NCBI RefSeq assembly: GCF_039631295.1
Contig: NZ_JBDIVE010000004.1
Span: forward strand, 278,179-342,178
DNA from: Viridibacterium sediminicola
GTDB lineage: Bacteria > Pseudomonadota > Gammaproteobacteria > Burkholderiales > Rhodocyclaceae
Length of the DNA stretch: 64,000 bases
Direction: 5' to 3'
Every line of letters starts with the position of its first letter. The first letter of the stretch is position 1. The position numbers and the translations under genes are program-made. The notes beneath the pieces were generated by a model. That model was not told where the DNA came from. It saw only the letters and a list, made by a program, of their open reading frames with translations, and ran no database searches. Positions 1 to 8,131 of this stretch are shown one piece after another.

Positions 1-1
1 C

Positions 2-274
2 AGCCACATCTTCGCGGGCGGTTACAGCGCCGGTTACTACAGCTACAAGTGGGCTGAAGTGCTGTCGGCCGATGCGTTTGCCGCCTTTGAAGAAGCCGCC
101 AAGGCCGGCAATGGCAGCGTGCTCGATCGCGCCACCGGCGAGCGCTTTGCCAAGGAAGTGCTGGGGGTGGGCGGCTCGCGCAGCGCGCTGGAATCCTTCA
201 CCGCCTTCCGTGGCCGGGCACCGCAGGTTGACGCCCTGCTGCGTCACAGCGGCATGGTCGAGGAGACGGTGTGA
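2..274 (+). CDS. prlC: Oligopeptidase A (M3 family), C-terminal end only
   Basis: The frame is open from the first bases of the window and ends in TGA at 272-274, so only about 90 C-terminal residues are present. They match the end of M3-family zinc oligopeptidases (PrlC/OpdA): a Gly/Tyr-rich segment (FAGGYSAGYYSYKWAEVLSA), then a helical tail containing GGSRSALESF. These cytoplasmic enzymes degrade short peptides, including cleaved signal peptides. The HExxH zinc site lies upstream of the window and cannot be checked. The stop codon overlaps the ATG of the next gene by one base (TGATG), suggesting translational coupling. Confidence 0.88.
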   Translation, partial: SHIFAGGYSAGYYSYKWAEVLSADAFAAFEEAAKAGNGSVLDRATGERFAKEVLGVGGSRSALESFTAFRGRAPQVDALLRHSGMVEETV

Positions 275-729
275 TGAAAGCGCTGGTCTGCCTGATCGCC
301 TGCGCCCTGCTGGCCAGCGCCTCCGCACAGGAGGTGTTTCGCTGGACCGACAAGAACGGCAAGGTGCATTACGGCGACCAGCCACCACCGGAAGCTGACG
401 CCAAGGCGGCCAATCTGGTCAAGAACCGTGTCAGCGCCGATGGCGAGAGTTTCGAGACGCGCCGTGCGGCGCAAATGGCGCCATTGACGCTCTACACCGG
501 CGCCGATTGCAAGGAGCTGTGCACGCAGGCGCGTGACTTCCTCAAGAAGCGCAAGCTGCCGTACAGCGAGCAAAGCATTACCACGCCGGAGCAGCTAGCC
601 GCCTTCAGCCGGCAAAGCGGCCAGCAGACGCCGCAGGTGCCGACCCTGCAAGTCGGCACGCGCTACATCGAAGGCTTTGCGCCAGGCAGCTGGGGCAGCG
701 CCATCGATGTTGCGGGCTATCCCAAATAA
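274..729 (+). CDS. Exported DUF4124 / glutaredoxin-like protein
   Basis: A 151-residue protein. A hydrophobic N-terminus ending ASAQ looks like a Sec signal peptide cleaved near residue 19. Residues about 20-60 match DUF4124 (VFRWTDKNGKVHYGDQPP), a short beta domain common in exported proteobacterial proteins. The C-terminal 80 residues look like a glutaredoxin fold (LTLYTGADCKELCTQARDFL, then a TPQVPTL segment resembling the cis-Pro loop). The usual CxxC is here Cys-Lys-Glu-Leu-Cys, with one extra residue, so redox activity is uncertain. A GTG at 271 is an alternative start; ATG at 274 is preferred because of its TGATG overlap with prlC. A periplasmic thiol role is an inference. Confidence 0.8.
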   Translation: MKALVCLIACALLASASAQEVFRWTDKNGKVHYGDQPPPEADAKAANLVKNRVSADGESFETRRAAQMAPLTLYTGADCKELCTQARDFLKKRKLPYSEQSITTPEQLAAFSRQSGQQTPQVPTLQVGTRYIEGFAPGSWGSAIDVAGYPK

Positions 730-737
730 GCGAGCCT

Positions 738-769
738 CGCTTAGTCGCTTAGTCGCTTAGTCGCTGAGG
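738..769. repeat. 8-bp tandem repeat, 3.5 copies
   Basis: CGCTTAGT occurs three times head to tail at 738-761, followed by the partial copy CGCTGAGG. The array contains the stop codon of the minus-strand oxidoreductase gene (TAA read from 757-759). The unit is not a multiple of three, so a gain or loss of copies would alter the extreme C-terminus only slightly. Confidence 0.85.
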
Positions 770-1737
770 CGCCCGGTCAGCTTGTCCATCACCCAGGCGG
801 TGCGTGCGCCGCTGGCGCCGTCGCTGCTGCAGCGTGAGAGGCCGCGCAGCTGGTCGACGATGCTCTGGATCAGCGGTTGATGCACATGCGGCGGATTGGC
901 GATGGCGATGCTGCGTGCGCCCTCGGCGTTTTCGAGGCGCAGCGCTGAATCGTCAAAACAGCTCAGGCGCAGAATGCCTTCGCTGCCATGAATGGCGATC
1001 TCGTCGACACTGTCGCCGGTCGAGAAACACCACTGACCGACACCTTGCACGCCCGAGGCGAAACGGAAACTGCCGCTGACGATGTCCTCGGCCTTGTAGA
1101 GCCCGGCCTGATTGCCGGCAAAGCCCTGCACCGCACTGATCGGACCGAACAGATCATCGAGGAAATCGAGCTGGTGACCTGCCATGTCGAAGAAATGGCC
1201 GCCGCCCGAGATCGCCGGATCGATGCGCCAGGCCAGCTTGGGGTCACGGTCAGAAGCCAGCGGCGGGCGATGCAGGCGTACGCTGGCAAAGCGCACCTGG
1301 CCGATGGCGCCTTCGGCGATCAGCGCCTTGGCCTTGACGAAGCGCGGCAGCGCGCGGCGGTAATAGGCCACGAACAGCGGCACTTGCGCGGCACTGCAGG
1401 CTTCGACCATGTCCACACTCTCGGCGTGTGACAAAGCCATCGGCTTTTCGACCAGCATCGGCTTGCCGGCCGCGGCACAGCGCAGCACGTAGTCCTTGTG
1501 CGTCGAGGGCGGCGTGGCGATGTAGACGGCGTCGACATCCGGGTCATTGATCAGCGCGTCCGCGTCGTCGTACCAGCGCGCCACACCATGGCGCCGTGCG
1601 TAGTCGGCGGCCAGTTCGCCATTGCGGCGCATCACCGCGACCAGCTGCGAACCTTCGGCTTTCTGGAAGCCGGGGCCGCTCTTCACTTCGGTGACTTCGC
1701 CACAGCCAATGATGCCCCAGCGGATGATGTTTGCCAT
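757..1737 (-). CDS. Gfo/Idh/MocA-family NAD(P)-dependent oxidoreductase
   Basis: A 326-residue protein. The N-terminal Rossmann fold shows IIRWGIIGCGEVTEVKSG, and the family-defining EKP signature appears as LVEKPMALS, which marks the nicotinamide-binding and catalytic region. A C-terminal alpha/beta dimerisation domain follows (GGGHFFDMAGHQLDFLDDLF). The open frame extends 69 codons further upstream, but that stretch is Arg/Cys-rich and unlike the family, so I start at the ATG at 1737, directly before the Rossmann strand. Members oxidise or reduce sugars, inositols and related polyols. The substrate cannot be assigned. It lies downstream of nhaR on the same strand with a 160-bp gap, so an operon is possible but unproven. 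Confidence 0.85.
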   Translation of the reverse strand: MANIIRWGIIGCGEVTEVKSGPGFQKAEGSQLVAVMRRNGELAADYARRHGVARWYDDADALINDPDVDAVYIATPPSTHKDYVLRCAAAGKPMLVEKPMALSHAESVDMVEACSAAQVPLFVAYYRRALPRFVKAKALIAEGAIGQVRFASVRLHRPPLASDRDPKLAWRIDPAISGGGHFFDMAGHQLDFLDDLFGPISAVQGFAGNQAGLYKAEDIVSGSFRFASGVQGVGQWCFSTGDSVDEIAIHGSEGILRLSCFDDSALRLENAEGARSIAIANPPHVHQPLIQSIVDQLRGLSRCSSDGASGARTAWVMDKLTGRLSD

Positions 1738-1897
1738 GATTGTCGATGTTCCAGAATTATTACAATAGGGTAGCCGGCGTCGCCTCTGCGCGGGGCCGGA
1801 CAAGCACTGCGTTGTGGCAGACGGCGCCGCGCAGGCTCGGGTGACTGCGCAGTATAGCGGTGCGCGGTGTTGCTTCGTACAGCGGCGCAGAATCTGC

Positions 1898-2797
1898 TCA
1901 GCCCGGCAGGAACAGTTCTTCGCGCGCGGCCGAAGTGATCGCAACGACGCAGGGGTGGCTGATGCGCCGTTCGGCCGAAATGGCGTAGAAAGCCTGCGAG
2001 AGTTCGTTGCTGCGTCCGATCACTTCGACACCGTACTGGGCGCAGGTTTCCGCCTCCAGCACGCTGGGCGAGGCGAAGACGCCGCGCGCTTCGCGGCCGA
2101 AGGCCTTCATCAGCGCGCCATCGTCGAATTCACCGAGCACGCGCGGATGCAGCCCATGCTTTTCCAGCCAGGCCTGGAAATCGCCCCACAGCGCAGCGTC
2201 GTCACCCATGCACAGCAAGGGCAAGTCGTTCAGGCAGGCCGGGAAGGCCTTCCTGCTTTGCTTGCGCAGGCTGCGAGCGGCGAAGAAGCTAAGCCCCGAT
2301 TTGCCCAGCGGGTGATTGAAGACCTTGACGCGCAGACCGGGCGGCACTGGCTTGTCGGAGAGGACCAGATCCAGCCGGTGCATGGCCAGCTCGGAGAGCA
2401 GGTTGTCGAGCTTCCATTCGCGGCAGACCAGCTTCACCGCCTCGGGCAATTGCGTGGCGGGTTCGAGCAGGCGGTAGGCGACCGATTTGGGCACAGAATC
2501 GGCGATGCCGACGCGGAACTCGATCGCCAGACCTTGCGGTGTGTCGTTGCGCAGCGCGCTCTCCAGCTCGGCGCCCAGGGTGAAAATATCATCGGCATAG
2601 GCGAGGGCGATCTTGCCGGCATCGGTGAGCTCCAGCTTGCGCCCGCTCTTGCGGAACAGCGCCTTGCCCAGTCGATCTTCGAGCAGCTTGATCTGCCCAC
2701 TGAGCGTTTGCGGTGTGATGTGCAGCTTCTCGCTGGCGCGCGCCATGCTGCCCGCTTTGGCGATGGTCCAGAAGTAATGCAGATGTTTGTAGTTCAT
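1898..2797 (-). CDS. nhaR: LysR-family transcriptional activator NhaR
   Basis: 299 residues, close to the roughly 300 of E. coli NhaR. The N-terminus NYKHLHYFWTIAKAGSMARA, followed by LHITPQTLSGQIKLLEDRLG, is the NhaR winged helix-turn-helix. The motif LGEFDDGALMKAFG in the effector domain is characteristic of NhaR rather than LysR proteins in general. In enterobacteria NhaR responds to Na+ and activates the antiporter gene nhaA and osmC. No nhaA lies next to it here, so the local target is unknown. Its start faces hpf across a 154-bp divergent spacer. Confidence 0.9.
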   Translation of the reverse strand: MNYKHLHYFWTIAKAGSMARASEKLHITPQTLSGQIKLLEDRLGKALFRKSGRKLELTDAGKIALAYADDIFTLGAELESALRNDTPQGLAIEFRVGIADSVPKSVAYRLLEPATQLPEAVKLVCREWKLDNLLSELAMHRLDLVLSDKPVPPGLRVKVFNHPLGKSGLSFFAARSLRKQSRKAFPACLNDLPLLCMGDDAALWGDFQAWLEKHGLHPRVLGEFDDGALMKAFGREARGVFASPSVLEAETCAQYGVEVIGRSNELSQAFYAISAERRISHPCVVAITSAAREELFLPG

Positions 2798-2951
2798 CTT
2801 TCACTTCGAAAAAGTCGATGCTTTGTGAACATTAATTCGATTTTTCACCGCAGTCCATCATCGCTAGATTAGGGGCTGTCCACAGTCATCGCAGAAACCT
2901 GCAGTGGCTTGCGGACATACCCAGTCTTCACACCTAATGGAGCGGACCATC

Positions 2952-3311
2952 ATGCAGATTGAACTTCATACGACTGACTTGAGCTTGAGTGAAGCCATTC
3001 GCGAGTACATCGATCGTCGAACCGGCTTTGCGTTCTCACGCGTGCAGGATCGCGTGCGCCGCGTCGCCATCCATCTGAGCGACATCAACGGGCCACGTGG
3101 CGGGATCGACAAGCGCTGCAGCGTGCAGGTTCATCTGCGCTCGGCCCCCTCGGTCATCGTCGAGGAAGCTGATGCCGATGTGTATGTGCTGCTCGATCGC
3201 GCCCTGGCGCGTGCCGGGCGCGTCGTCACCAAGCGCATCGAGCGCAGTCACTCACTGCAGCGCGTGCGCCAGGCGAGCCTGGATGTGGCAATGACGGATG
3301 GACGTGTTTGA
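2952..3311 (+). CDS. hpf: Ribosome hibernation factor, HPF/RaiA family
   Basis: 119 residues. Begins MQIELHTTDLSLSEAIREYI and continues with a beta-alpha-beta-beta-beta-alpha layout typical of short HPF/YfiA proteins, which bind the 30S decoding centre in stationary phase and stop translation. The ATG at 2952 is chosen because a GGAG lies 9 bases upstream (2939-2942) and the conserved first strand starts there. The following helix is Arg-rich (RALARAGRVVTKRIERS), as expected for an rRNA-binding protein. It overlaps the frame of the next gene only through that gene's alternative upstream start. Confidence 0.85.
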   Translation: MQIELHTTDLSLSEAIREYIDRRTGFAFSRVQDRVRRVAIHLSDINGPRGGIDKRCSVQVHLRSAPSVIVEEADADVYVLLDRALARAGRVVTKRIERSHSLQRVRQASLDVAMTDGRV

Positions 3312-3321
3312 GGAGACGACG

Positions 3322-3780
3322 ATGAGACATTACCCCAAGAACAGTTTGCAGGCGGCTACGCGCATCGTGGCCTTGGCCGTGCTCGCGGATGGGCAGTTGC
3401 AGGCGCGCGAGTTTGAAGCCCTGCGTCGCTCGCAGGTGGCTGCCCGGCTCGGACTTTGCGCCGAGGATTTCGACCGCGTCTTGCAGGAGTTCTGCAGCGA
3501 TCTGCTGAGCAGCGCCAAGGTCGATGCGGACGCGCACTGCCAAGTTTCGCCAGCCATCGTCGAGCGCTTGCTCGCCGACATCGATCACCCGCTGCTGCAG
3601 GCCGAGCTTGCGCGTCTGGTGGTCAGCGTGATCGATGCCGACAATACCCTGCATCGCGGCGAATCGCTGCTCTTCAAGGCCTTGCTGCAGCACTGGCCCT
3701 GCATCGGTGGCCAGCGCGTCAGTGAGGCTCCCGCCGTGCCTCAGCTGCCCGCTTACGGTGCTGAGGCGCGCATCTACTGA
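3322..3780 (+). CDS. TerB-like small helical protein
   Basis: 152 residues, all-helical in appearance. LQAATRIVALAVLADGQLQA and the later VVSVIDADNTLHRGESLLFK contain the repeated acidic D-x-D/G-x-L pattern seen in TerB/DjlA-type tellurite-resistance-like domains. I start at ATG 3322 because GGAG lies at 3312-3315; an in-frame ATG at 3298 would overlap hpf. TerB-like domains bind metals or act as scaffolds in membrane-associated stress complexes. No other ter genes are nearby, so function is open. It sits 10 bp after hpf and is probably co-transcribed with it. Confidence 0.65.
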   Translation: MRHYPKNSLQAATRIVALAVLADGQLQAREFEALRRSQVAARLGLCAEDFDRVLQEFCSDLLSSAKVDADAHCQVSPAIVERLLADIDHPLLQAELARLVVSVIDADNTLHRGESLLFKALLQHWPCIGGQRVSEAPAVPQLPAYGAEARIY

Positions 3781-3845
3781 GCGCTTGTGCGCGCAGCCGC
3801 AACGCTCCCGCCGCGCAGGTGGGGGCGTCGGCGCTGCAGGCATGC

Positions 3846-6128
3846 TCAGGGGATATCCGGCACAAAGCTGGCTTCGACGCCATTGACGCGTCGCACGCTC
3901 TGATCGGTGATGCTTGCTGCGCCCTCACTTTGCAGGACCAGATTGCGCGCGGTATCAAGCTGCAGATGCAGTTTTCCGTGTGCGCTTGCTGAGCTCAGAT
4001 CCAGTATTTTTCCGTCGAATGCAATTTGGCTACGCGTTGCCAGCGTGGCGGCGCGAAAGCGTGCGAAGTCGCGGGCATCGTGCAGTGCTTCCGCCGCGCT
4101 GACCCACATCGCGAATGTGCCGCGCGCCGTGCTTGGCGTGGTGCTGTGGGTAGCAGTAAGGCGCACGGCCTGGTTGGCGAGACCATCGTTGATGAGCTGC
4201 AGATTCACGGCTTGATTGCGGGTGTCCCAGGCGCCGAGCGGGCGCAGCGCGAGCGCGACATCTTCACGCTGCACGAACAGGGTCTGGCCTGCGGCAATGC
4301 TGATGCTTTGTGCAACGAAGGGCGCAAAGTCGAAGCGGCCCAGCGTGCGTGCGACGCCGCCTTGCGCATCGAGCGCGACAAAATCCAGCGCGGCCAGCTC
4401 GATCTCGGTCTGGCCGGCAATCGTCGAGTACAGCCAGGCGCGCACGCTGACCGCGCCATTTGGTGCGCGCTGTTCGAAGTCGTGTGTGCTGAAGTCGGCG
4501 CCGCCCTTGATGCGTTCGATATGTTCGCTGCCGATCAGTTGATGTGCAGCGTCGTAGAAGTTGAGGTAGAGCGCGATCTCGCCACCACGCAGGCGCGCGC
4601 TGAAGCGGTAGCGTTCGCCCGCTTTCACCGGAAAGTTGCGTGATACGCCCAGGCCTTTGCTGCCGTCCTGATCGCGCAGGCGCAGGATGTTTTGTGCCTG
4701 CTCGCGGTGAATGCTGATCTGCGTTGCCTGCCCGTCTGGCGCTGGCTCAAAGCGCCATTGGCTGGTCTGCGTGAACAAATCCAGTCGTTGATCGTCGAGC
4801 CAGAAGCTGGCATCGGCAGGCAGGATGAGGACTGATTCCAGCGCGCTGTTGAAGTTGCTGTCATTGCTGCCGCTGGCGGCGAACAAGACCTCGCGCTCGC
4901 GCTGCACGCTGGCGAGGAAGGGCCGCAGGTGCAGGGACTTTAGGTGGCCCGAGCCGGGTTCGACGATGCGCTGCGTGCCGTAGTAATCGCGGCGACCCTC
5001 CATGAGATAGCTGATTACCGGCACGTCCTGCCCGCTGCCGAGGCTGATCGCCAGCGGTGCGGTGTCCATGTTGTAGTAATTGGCCTGCGCCGAGGCAATC
5101 GACAGATTCTTGCCGAGGTAATGACTCAGGCGCTGCTGCGGTCCTTCGCCCCAGCGGCTTTCGATGAAGCGCGGCAGCGGTGCGCTGAGCCACTTCACGG
5201 CATTCGCCGATGGCATGGCAAAGGCATACGCGTTGTACGGGGTCTTGGGCGCCGTGTTGCCGGCGCTGTCAAACCAGCCGGCGCGGGCCACCAAGGCATT
5301 GATGTCACCGACGTTGAACAGGCGGTTGTAGTCACGGCTGTGCGTGCCGCCCAGACGGGCTGCGGGCGCGTACCAGTGCAGGGCGATATCGCTCCATACC
5401 GCGTCCAGCCCGGCCTGCGCCAGGGCGCGGGTGTCTTGGTCGGGCGCCAGATTGCGCAGCAGGGCGAGGTTGTCCAGATCAACGCCGTAATAGGTCGGGC
5501 TCAGATACTCGGTAATGCCGACGCGCGCGGTGTAGCGCAGCCAGTCGCGCAGCATGGTTTTGCCTTGCGCAATGAGCGCTGTGTCCTGAAGGCAGCGGCC
5601 CAGCGCGACGAGGTTCCAGGCCTTCATCAGGTAGATATTGGTGTAGCTGATGTTCACGCTGTGGCGCGTGATCCCGGTGCGTGCGAGTTCCAGCATGGCC
5701 TGCAGCGGCGCGCGCTGCGCGGGTGTGAGGCGATCCGCGTAGAGCAGCCACAGCAGTGTGGCGTGACGCATGACGAATTCGATGCCATTGCGGTCGGTGA
5801 TCTGCGTGTCGCCCGCGTACCACAGCATATTGCCGTAGCTGCGGCTGGCCGGATCGCGATCCTGCATGCTGGCCAACGCCGTGAGGCTTTGCGCGATGCG
5901 CGCGTCGTCGTAATGGCTGGCGAGGCCGTCGAGGGCCAGGGCGATGAGCTCGCGCGAAGTCGTGCCGTTTTTCAGCGTGCCGCCGGCGAAGTAGCGCTGC
6001 CAGCGCGCATCGACCGAGCTTTGCAGGGCGCCCGATACGTCGGCGGAGGGCGCCCACAGCGGTGCGGCCTGGGCGACCGAAACGGCGAGCCCCCAGAGAA
6101 GACTGCAGAGAACAGTAAGCCAGCGCAT
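3846..6128 (-). CDS. Large secreted protein of unknown function, helical-toroid plus carbohydrate-binding-like domain
   Basis: 760 residues with a clear signal peptide (RWLTVLCSLLWGLAVSVAQA). Residues about 30-300 are helical repeats rich in Trp/Tyr/Asp (NMLWYAGDTQITDRNGIEF, YLSPTYYGVDLDNLALLRNL), resembling the alpha/alpha toroid of polysaccharide lyases or heparinase II/III-like enzymes. Around residues 485-585 there is a beta-rich stretch (ALYLNFYDAAHQLIGSEHI) like a family 4/9 carbohydrate-binding module. I cannot identify a confident catalytic set, so lyase activity is only a hypothesis. The start is the ATG at 6128; the TTG just before it is less likely. It stands alone, 50 bp from the divergent xthA. 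Confidence 0.6.
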   Translation of the reverse strand: MRWLTVLCSLLWGLAVSVAQAAPLWAPSADVSGALQSSVDARWQRYFAGGTLKNGTTSRELIALALDGLASHYDDARIAQSLTALASMQDRDPASRSYGNMLWYAGDTQITDRNGIEFVMRHATLLWLLYADRLTPAQRAPLQAMLELARTGITRHSVNISYTNIYLMKAWNLVALGRCLQDTALIAQGKTMLRDWLRYTARVGITEYLSPTYYGVDLDNLALLRNLAPDQDTRALAQAGLDAVWSDIALHWYAPAARLGGTHSRDYNRLFNVGDINALVARAGWFDSAGNTAPKTPYNAYAFAMPSANAVKWLSAPLPRFIESRWGEGPQQRLSHYLGKNLSIASAQANYYNMDTAPLAISLGSGQDVPVISYLMEGRRDYYGTQRIVEPGSGHLKSLHLRPFLASVQREREVLFAASGSNDSNFNSALESVLILPADASFWLDDQRLDLFTQTSQWRFEPAPDGQATQISIHREQAQNILRLRDQDGSKGLGVSRNFPVKAGERYRFSARLRGGEIALYLNFYDAAHQLIGSEHIERIKGGADFSTHDFEQRAPNGAVSVRAWLYSTIAGQTEIELAALDFVALDAQGGVARTLGRFDFAPFVAQSISIAAGQTLFVQREDVALALRPLGAWDTRNQAVNLQLINDGLANQAVRLTATHSTTPSTARGTFAMWVSAAEALHDARDFARFRAATLATRSQIAFDGKILDLSSASAHGKLHLQLDTARNLVLQSEGAASITDQSVRRVNGVEASFVPDIP

Positions 6129-6178
6129 CAACTCTCCCTTAAACTCGGGGGCACCGAGAATACGAACGAATCTGCCCC

Positions 6179-6943
6179 ATGAAAATCGCTACCTGGAACG
6201 TCAATTCATTGAAGGTTCGCCTGCCGCATCTGCTCGACTGGCTGGCGACGACGCAGACCGACGTGGTCTGCCTGCAGGAGCTCAAGTGCGAGGACAAGGC
6301 TTTCCCGCTCGCCGAGATCGAAGCGGCAGGCTATCACGCGGTTTTCAATGGTCAGAAGACTTATAACGGCGTGGCGATCATTTCGCGCAGCGAGGCGACC
6401 GACGTCGTGCGCAACATCCCCGACTTTGCTGACGAGCAGCGCCGCATCATCGCGGCGACGGTGGACGGCGTGCGCGTGGTGTGTGGCTATTTTCCGAATG
6501 GTCAGGCGGTCGGCTCTGAAAAGTTTGCCTACAAGCTGCAATGGCTTGAGGCGCTGACCACATGGCTGCGCAGTGAGCTGGCGCAGCACGCGCAGCTGGT
6601 GCTGGCGGGCGACTACAACATCGCGCCCGAAGACCGCGATGCGACAGTTGAATGGCAGGATGAGATCCACGTCTCGGTGCCCGAGCGCGAAGCTTTTCGC
6701 GCGCTGCTGGCACTGGGGCTGACGGATGCATTCCGCATGTTCGAGCAGGGTGACAAGCTCTACTCGTGGTGGGATTACCGGATGATGGCTTTCCGCCGCA
6801 ATATCGGCCTGCGCATCGATCACCTGCTGGTGTCGGACGCGCTACGCGCGCGCGTCACCGGCTGCCTGATCGACAAGGCGCCGCGCAAGCTTGAGCGGCC
6901 CTCCGACCATGCGCCGGTGGTGCTCAGTCTGGCTGCCAGCTGA
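6179..6943 (+). CDS. xthA: Exodeoxyribonuclease III (AP endonuclease)
   Basis: 254 residues, normal for the family. Motifs in order: KIATWNVNSLKVRLPHLLDW (metal-site Asn), QELKCEDKAFP (metal-binding Glu), GDYNIAPEDRD (catalytic Asp/Asn), LRIDHLLVS and ERPSDHAPVV (catalytic Asp-His pair). This Mg2+-dependent enzyme cuts DNA 5' to abasic sites and removes 3'-blocking groups in base-excision repair in the cytoplasm. All expected active-site residues are present. It ends at a perfect hairpin shared with the convergent alcohol dehydrogenase gene. Confidence 0.96.
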   Translation: MKIATWNVNSLKVRLPHLLDWLATTQTDVVCLQELKCEDKAFPLAEIEAAGYHAVFNGQKTYNGVAIISRSEATDVVRNIPDFADEQRRIIAATVDGVRVVCGYFPNGQAVGSEKFAYKLQWLEALTTWLRSELAQHAQLVLAGDYNIAPEDRDATVEWQDEIHVSVPEREAFRALLALGLTDAFRMFEQGDKLYSWWDYRMMAFRRNIGLRIDHLLVSDALRARVTGCLIDKAPRKLERPSDHAPVVLSLAAS

Positions 6944-6952
6944 GCTGCGCCC

Positions 6953-6987
6953 GGCTTCCCGCCCGCCCGATTGCTGAGCGGGAAGCC
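6953..6987. terminator. Hairpin between convergent xthA and alcohol dehydrogenase genes
   Basis: A perfect 10-bp inverted repeat (GGCTTCCCGC at 6953-6962 and GCGGGAAGCC at 6978-6987) with a 15-base loop fills the 56-bp gap between two convergent genes. There is no T-tract on either side, so it would be a weak or Rho-assisted bidirectional terminator, or an mRNA-end stabiliser. Confidence 0.6.
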
Positions 6988-6999
6988 TGAGATGCCTGC

Positions 7000-8058
7000 T
7001 CAGCCCTGCTTGAGCGAAGCCATGTCGATGACGAAGCGGTATTTCACGTCAGCCTTGAGCAGGCGCTCGTAGGCATCGTTGATCTCTTCCATCTTGATCA
7101 CTTCGATGTCGGAGCTGATGTTGTGCACGCCGCAGAAGTCGAGCATTTCCTGTGTCGCCGGAATGCCGCCGATCAACGAGCCGGACAGTGATTGGCCGGA
7201 GACGACCATCGGCATGGTGTTGAGCGCCGGCTCCAGCGGGCCGAGGTAGCCGACCAGGGTCAGCTTGCCCTTGAAGGTGAGCGTGGGAATGTAGGGGTTG
7301 AGGTCGTGCACGTAGGGCACGGTGTCGACGATCAGATCGAACTGCCCGGCCACTGCTGCCATCTGTTCGGGGTCCGTCGACAGCACCACATGATGCGCGC
7401 CGAGGCGGCGGGCGTCGGCTTCCTTGCCCGGCGAGCGCGTGAACAGCGTGACTTCAGCGCCGAGCGCATTGGCCAGCTTGAGCGCCATGTGGCCGAGGCC
7501 ACCGAGGCCGACGACGGCGACCTTCTTGCCCGGGCCGATATTGGCATCCTTGAGCGGCGACCAGGTGGTGATGCCGGCGCAGAGCAGGGGCGCGGCGCCC
7601 TTGAGGTCGAGATTGTCGGGCACGCGCACGACGAAGTCCTGCTTCACCACCACCTTCTCGGAATAGCCGCCATGGGTGGGCGTGCCATCGATGCGGTCGA
7701 CGCCGCCATAGGTGAAGGTGGGGCCTTCCTTGCAATGCTGCTCCTGGCCCTGCTCGCAGGCGACACAATGGCCGCAGGAATCGACCAGACAGCCGACGCC
7801 CACCGCATCGCCCACCTTGAACTTGCTGACGCCGGCACCGACGGCGATCACGCGGCCGACGATCTCATGACCCGGCACGACCGGATAGCTGGTCCAGCCC
7901 CAGTCGTTGCGTGCAAAGTGCAGATCGGAATGGCAGACGCCGCAGTAGAGAATGTCGATCACGACATCGTCATTGCGTGGTGCGCGCCGCGCCAGGGTGT
8001 AGGGGCCGAGCGGGCTGGTGGTGGAGGTGGCCGCGTAGGCGCGAACATTGTTGCTCAT
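7000..8058 (-). CDS. Zinc-dependent NAD(P) alcohol dehydrogenase, YahK/CAD type
   Basis: 352 residues. The catalytic zinc ligands appear in GVCHSDLH and GHEIVG, the structural zinc site in CGHCVACEQGQEQHC, and the cofactor fold in VAVVGLGGLGHMALKLANALG. Spacing and motifs match the cinnamyl-alcohol-dehydrogenase branch (E. coli YahK), which reduces a broad range of aldehydes with NADPH. I start at ATG 8058 (MSNNVRAYAA); the longer frame upstream is Arg/Pro-rich and unlike the family. It follows an aldo/keto reductase gene on the same strand with a 73-bp gap, so both may form an aldehyde-reducing unit. Confidence 0.9.
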   Translation of the reverse strand: MSNNVRAYAATSTTSPLGPYTLARRAPRNDDVVIDILYCGVCHSDLHFARNDWGWTSYPVVPGHEIVGRVIAVGAGVSKFKVGDAVGVGCLVDSCGHCVACEQGQEQHCKEGPTFTYGGVDRIDGTPTHGGYSEKVVVKQDFVVRVPDNLDLKGAAPLLCAGITTWSPLKDANIGPGKKVAVVGLGGLGHMALKLANALGAEVTLFTRSPGKEADARRLGAHHVVLSTDPEQMAAVAGQFDLIVDTVPYVHDLNPYIPTLTFKGKLTLVGYLGPLEPALNTMPMVVSGQSLSGSLIGGIPATQEMLDFCGVHNISSDIEVIKMEEINDAYERLLKADVKYRFVIDMASLKQG

Positions 8059-8131
8059 GATCTTCCCTTTGAATGACCGATGTACTGGAAACGGCAGGCA
8101 GGCTGCGCGTGGAATGCGTGGGCGGGCGCGC

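Noticed and set aside
4944..6182. 412-codon plus-strand frame opposite the secreted protein gene
   Set aside because: Arg/Ala/His-rich with no recognisable motif; the minus-strand frame has a signal peptide and domain-like sequence.
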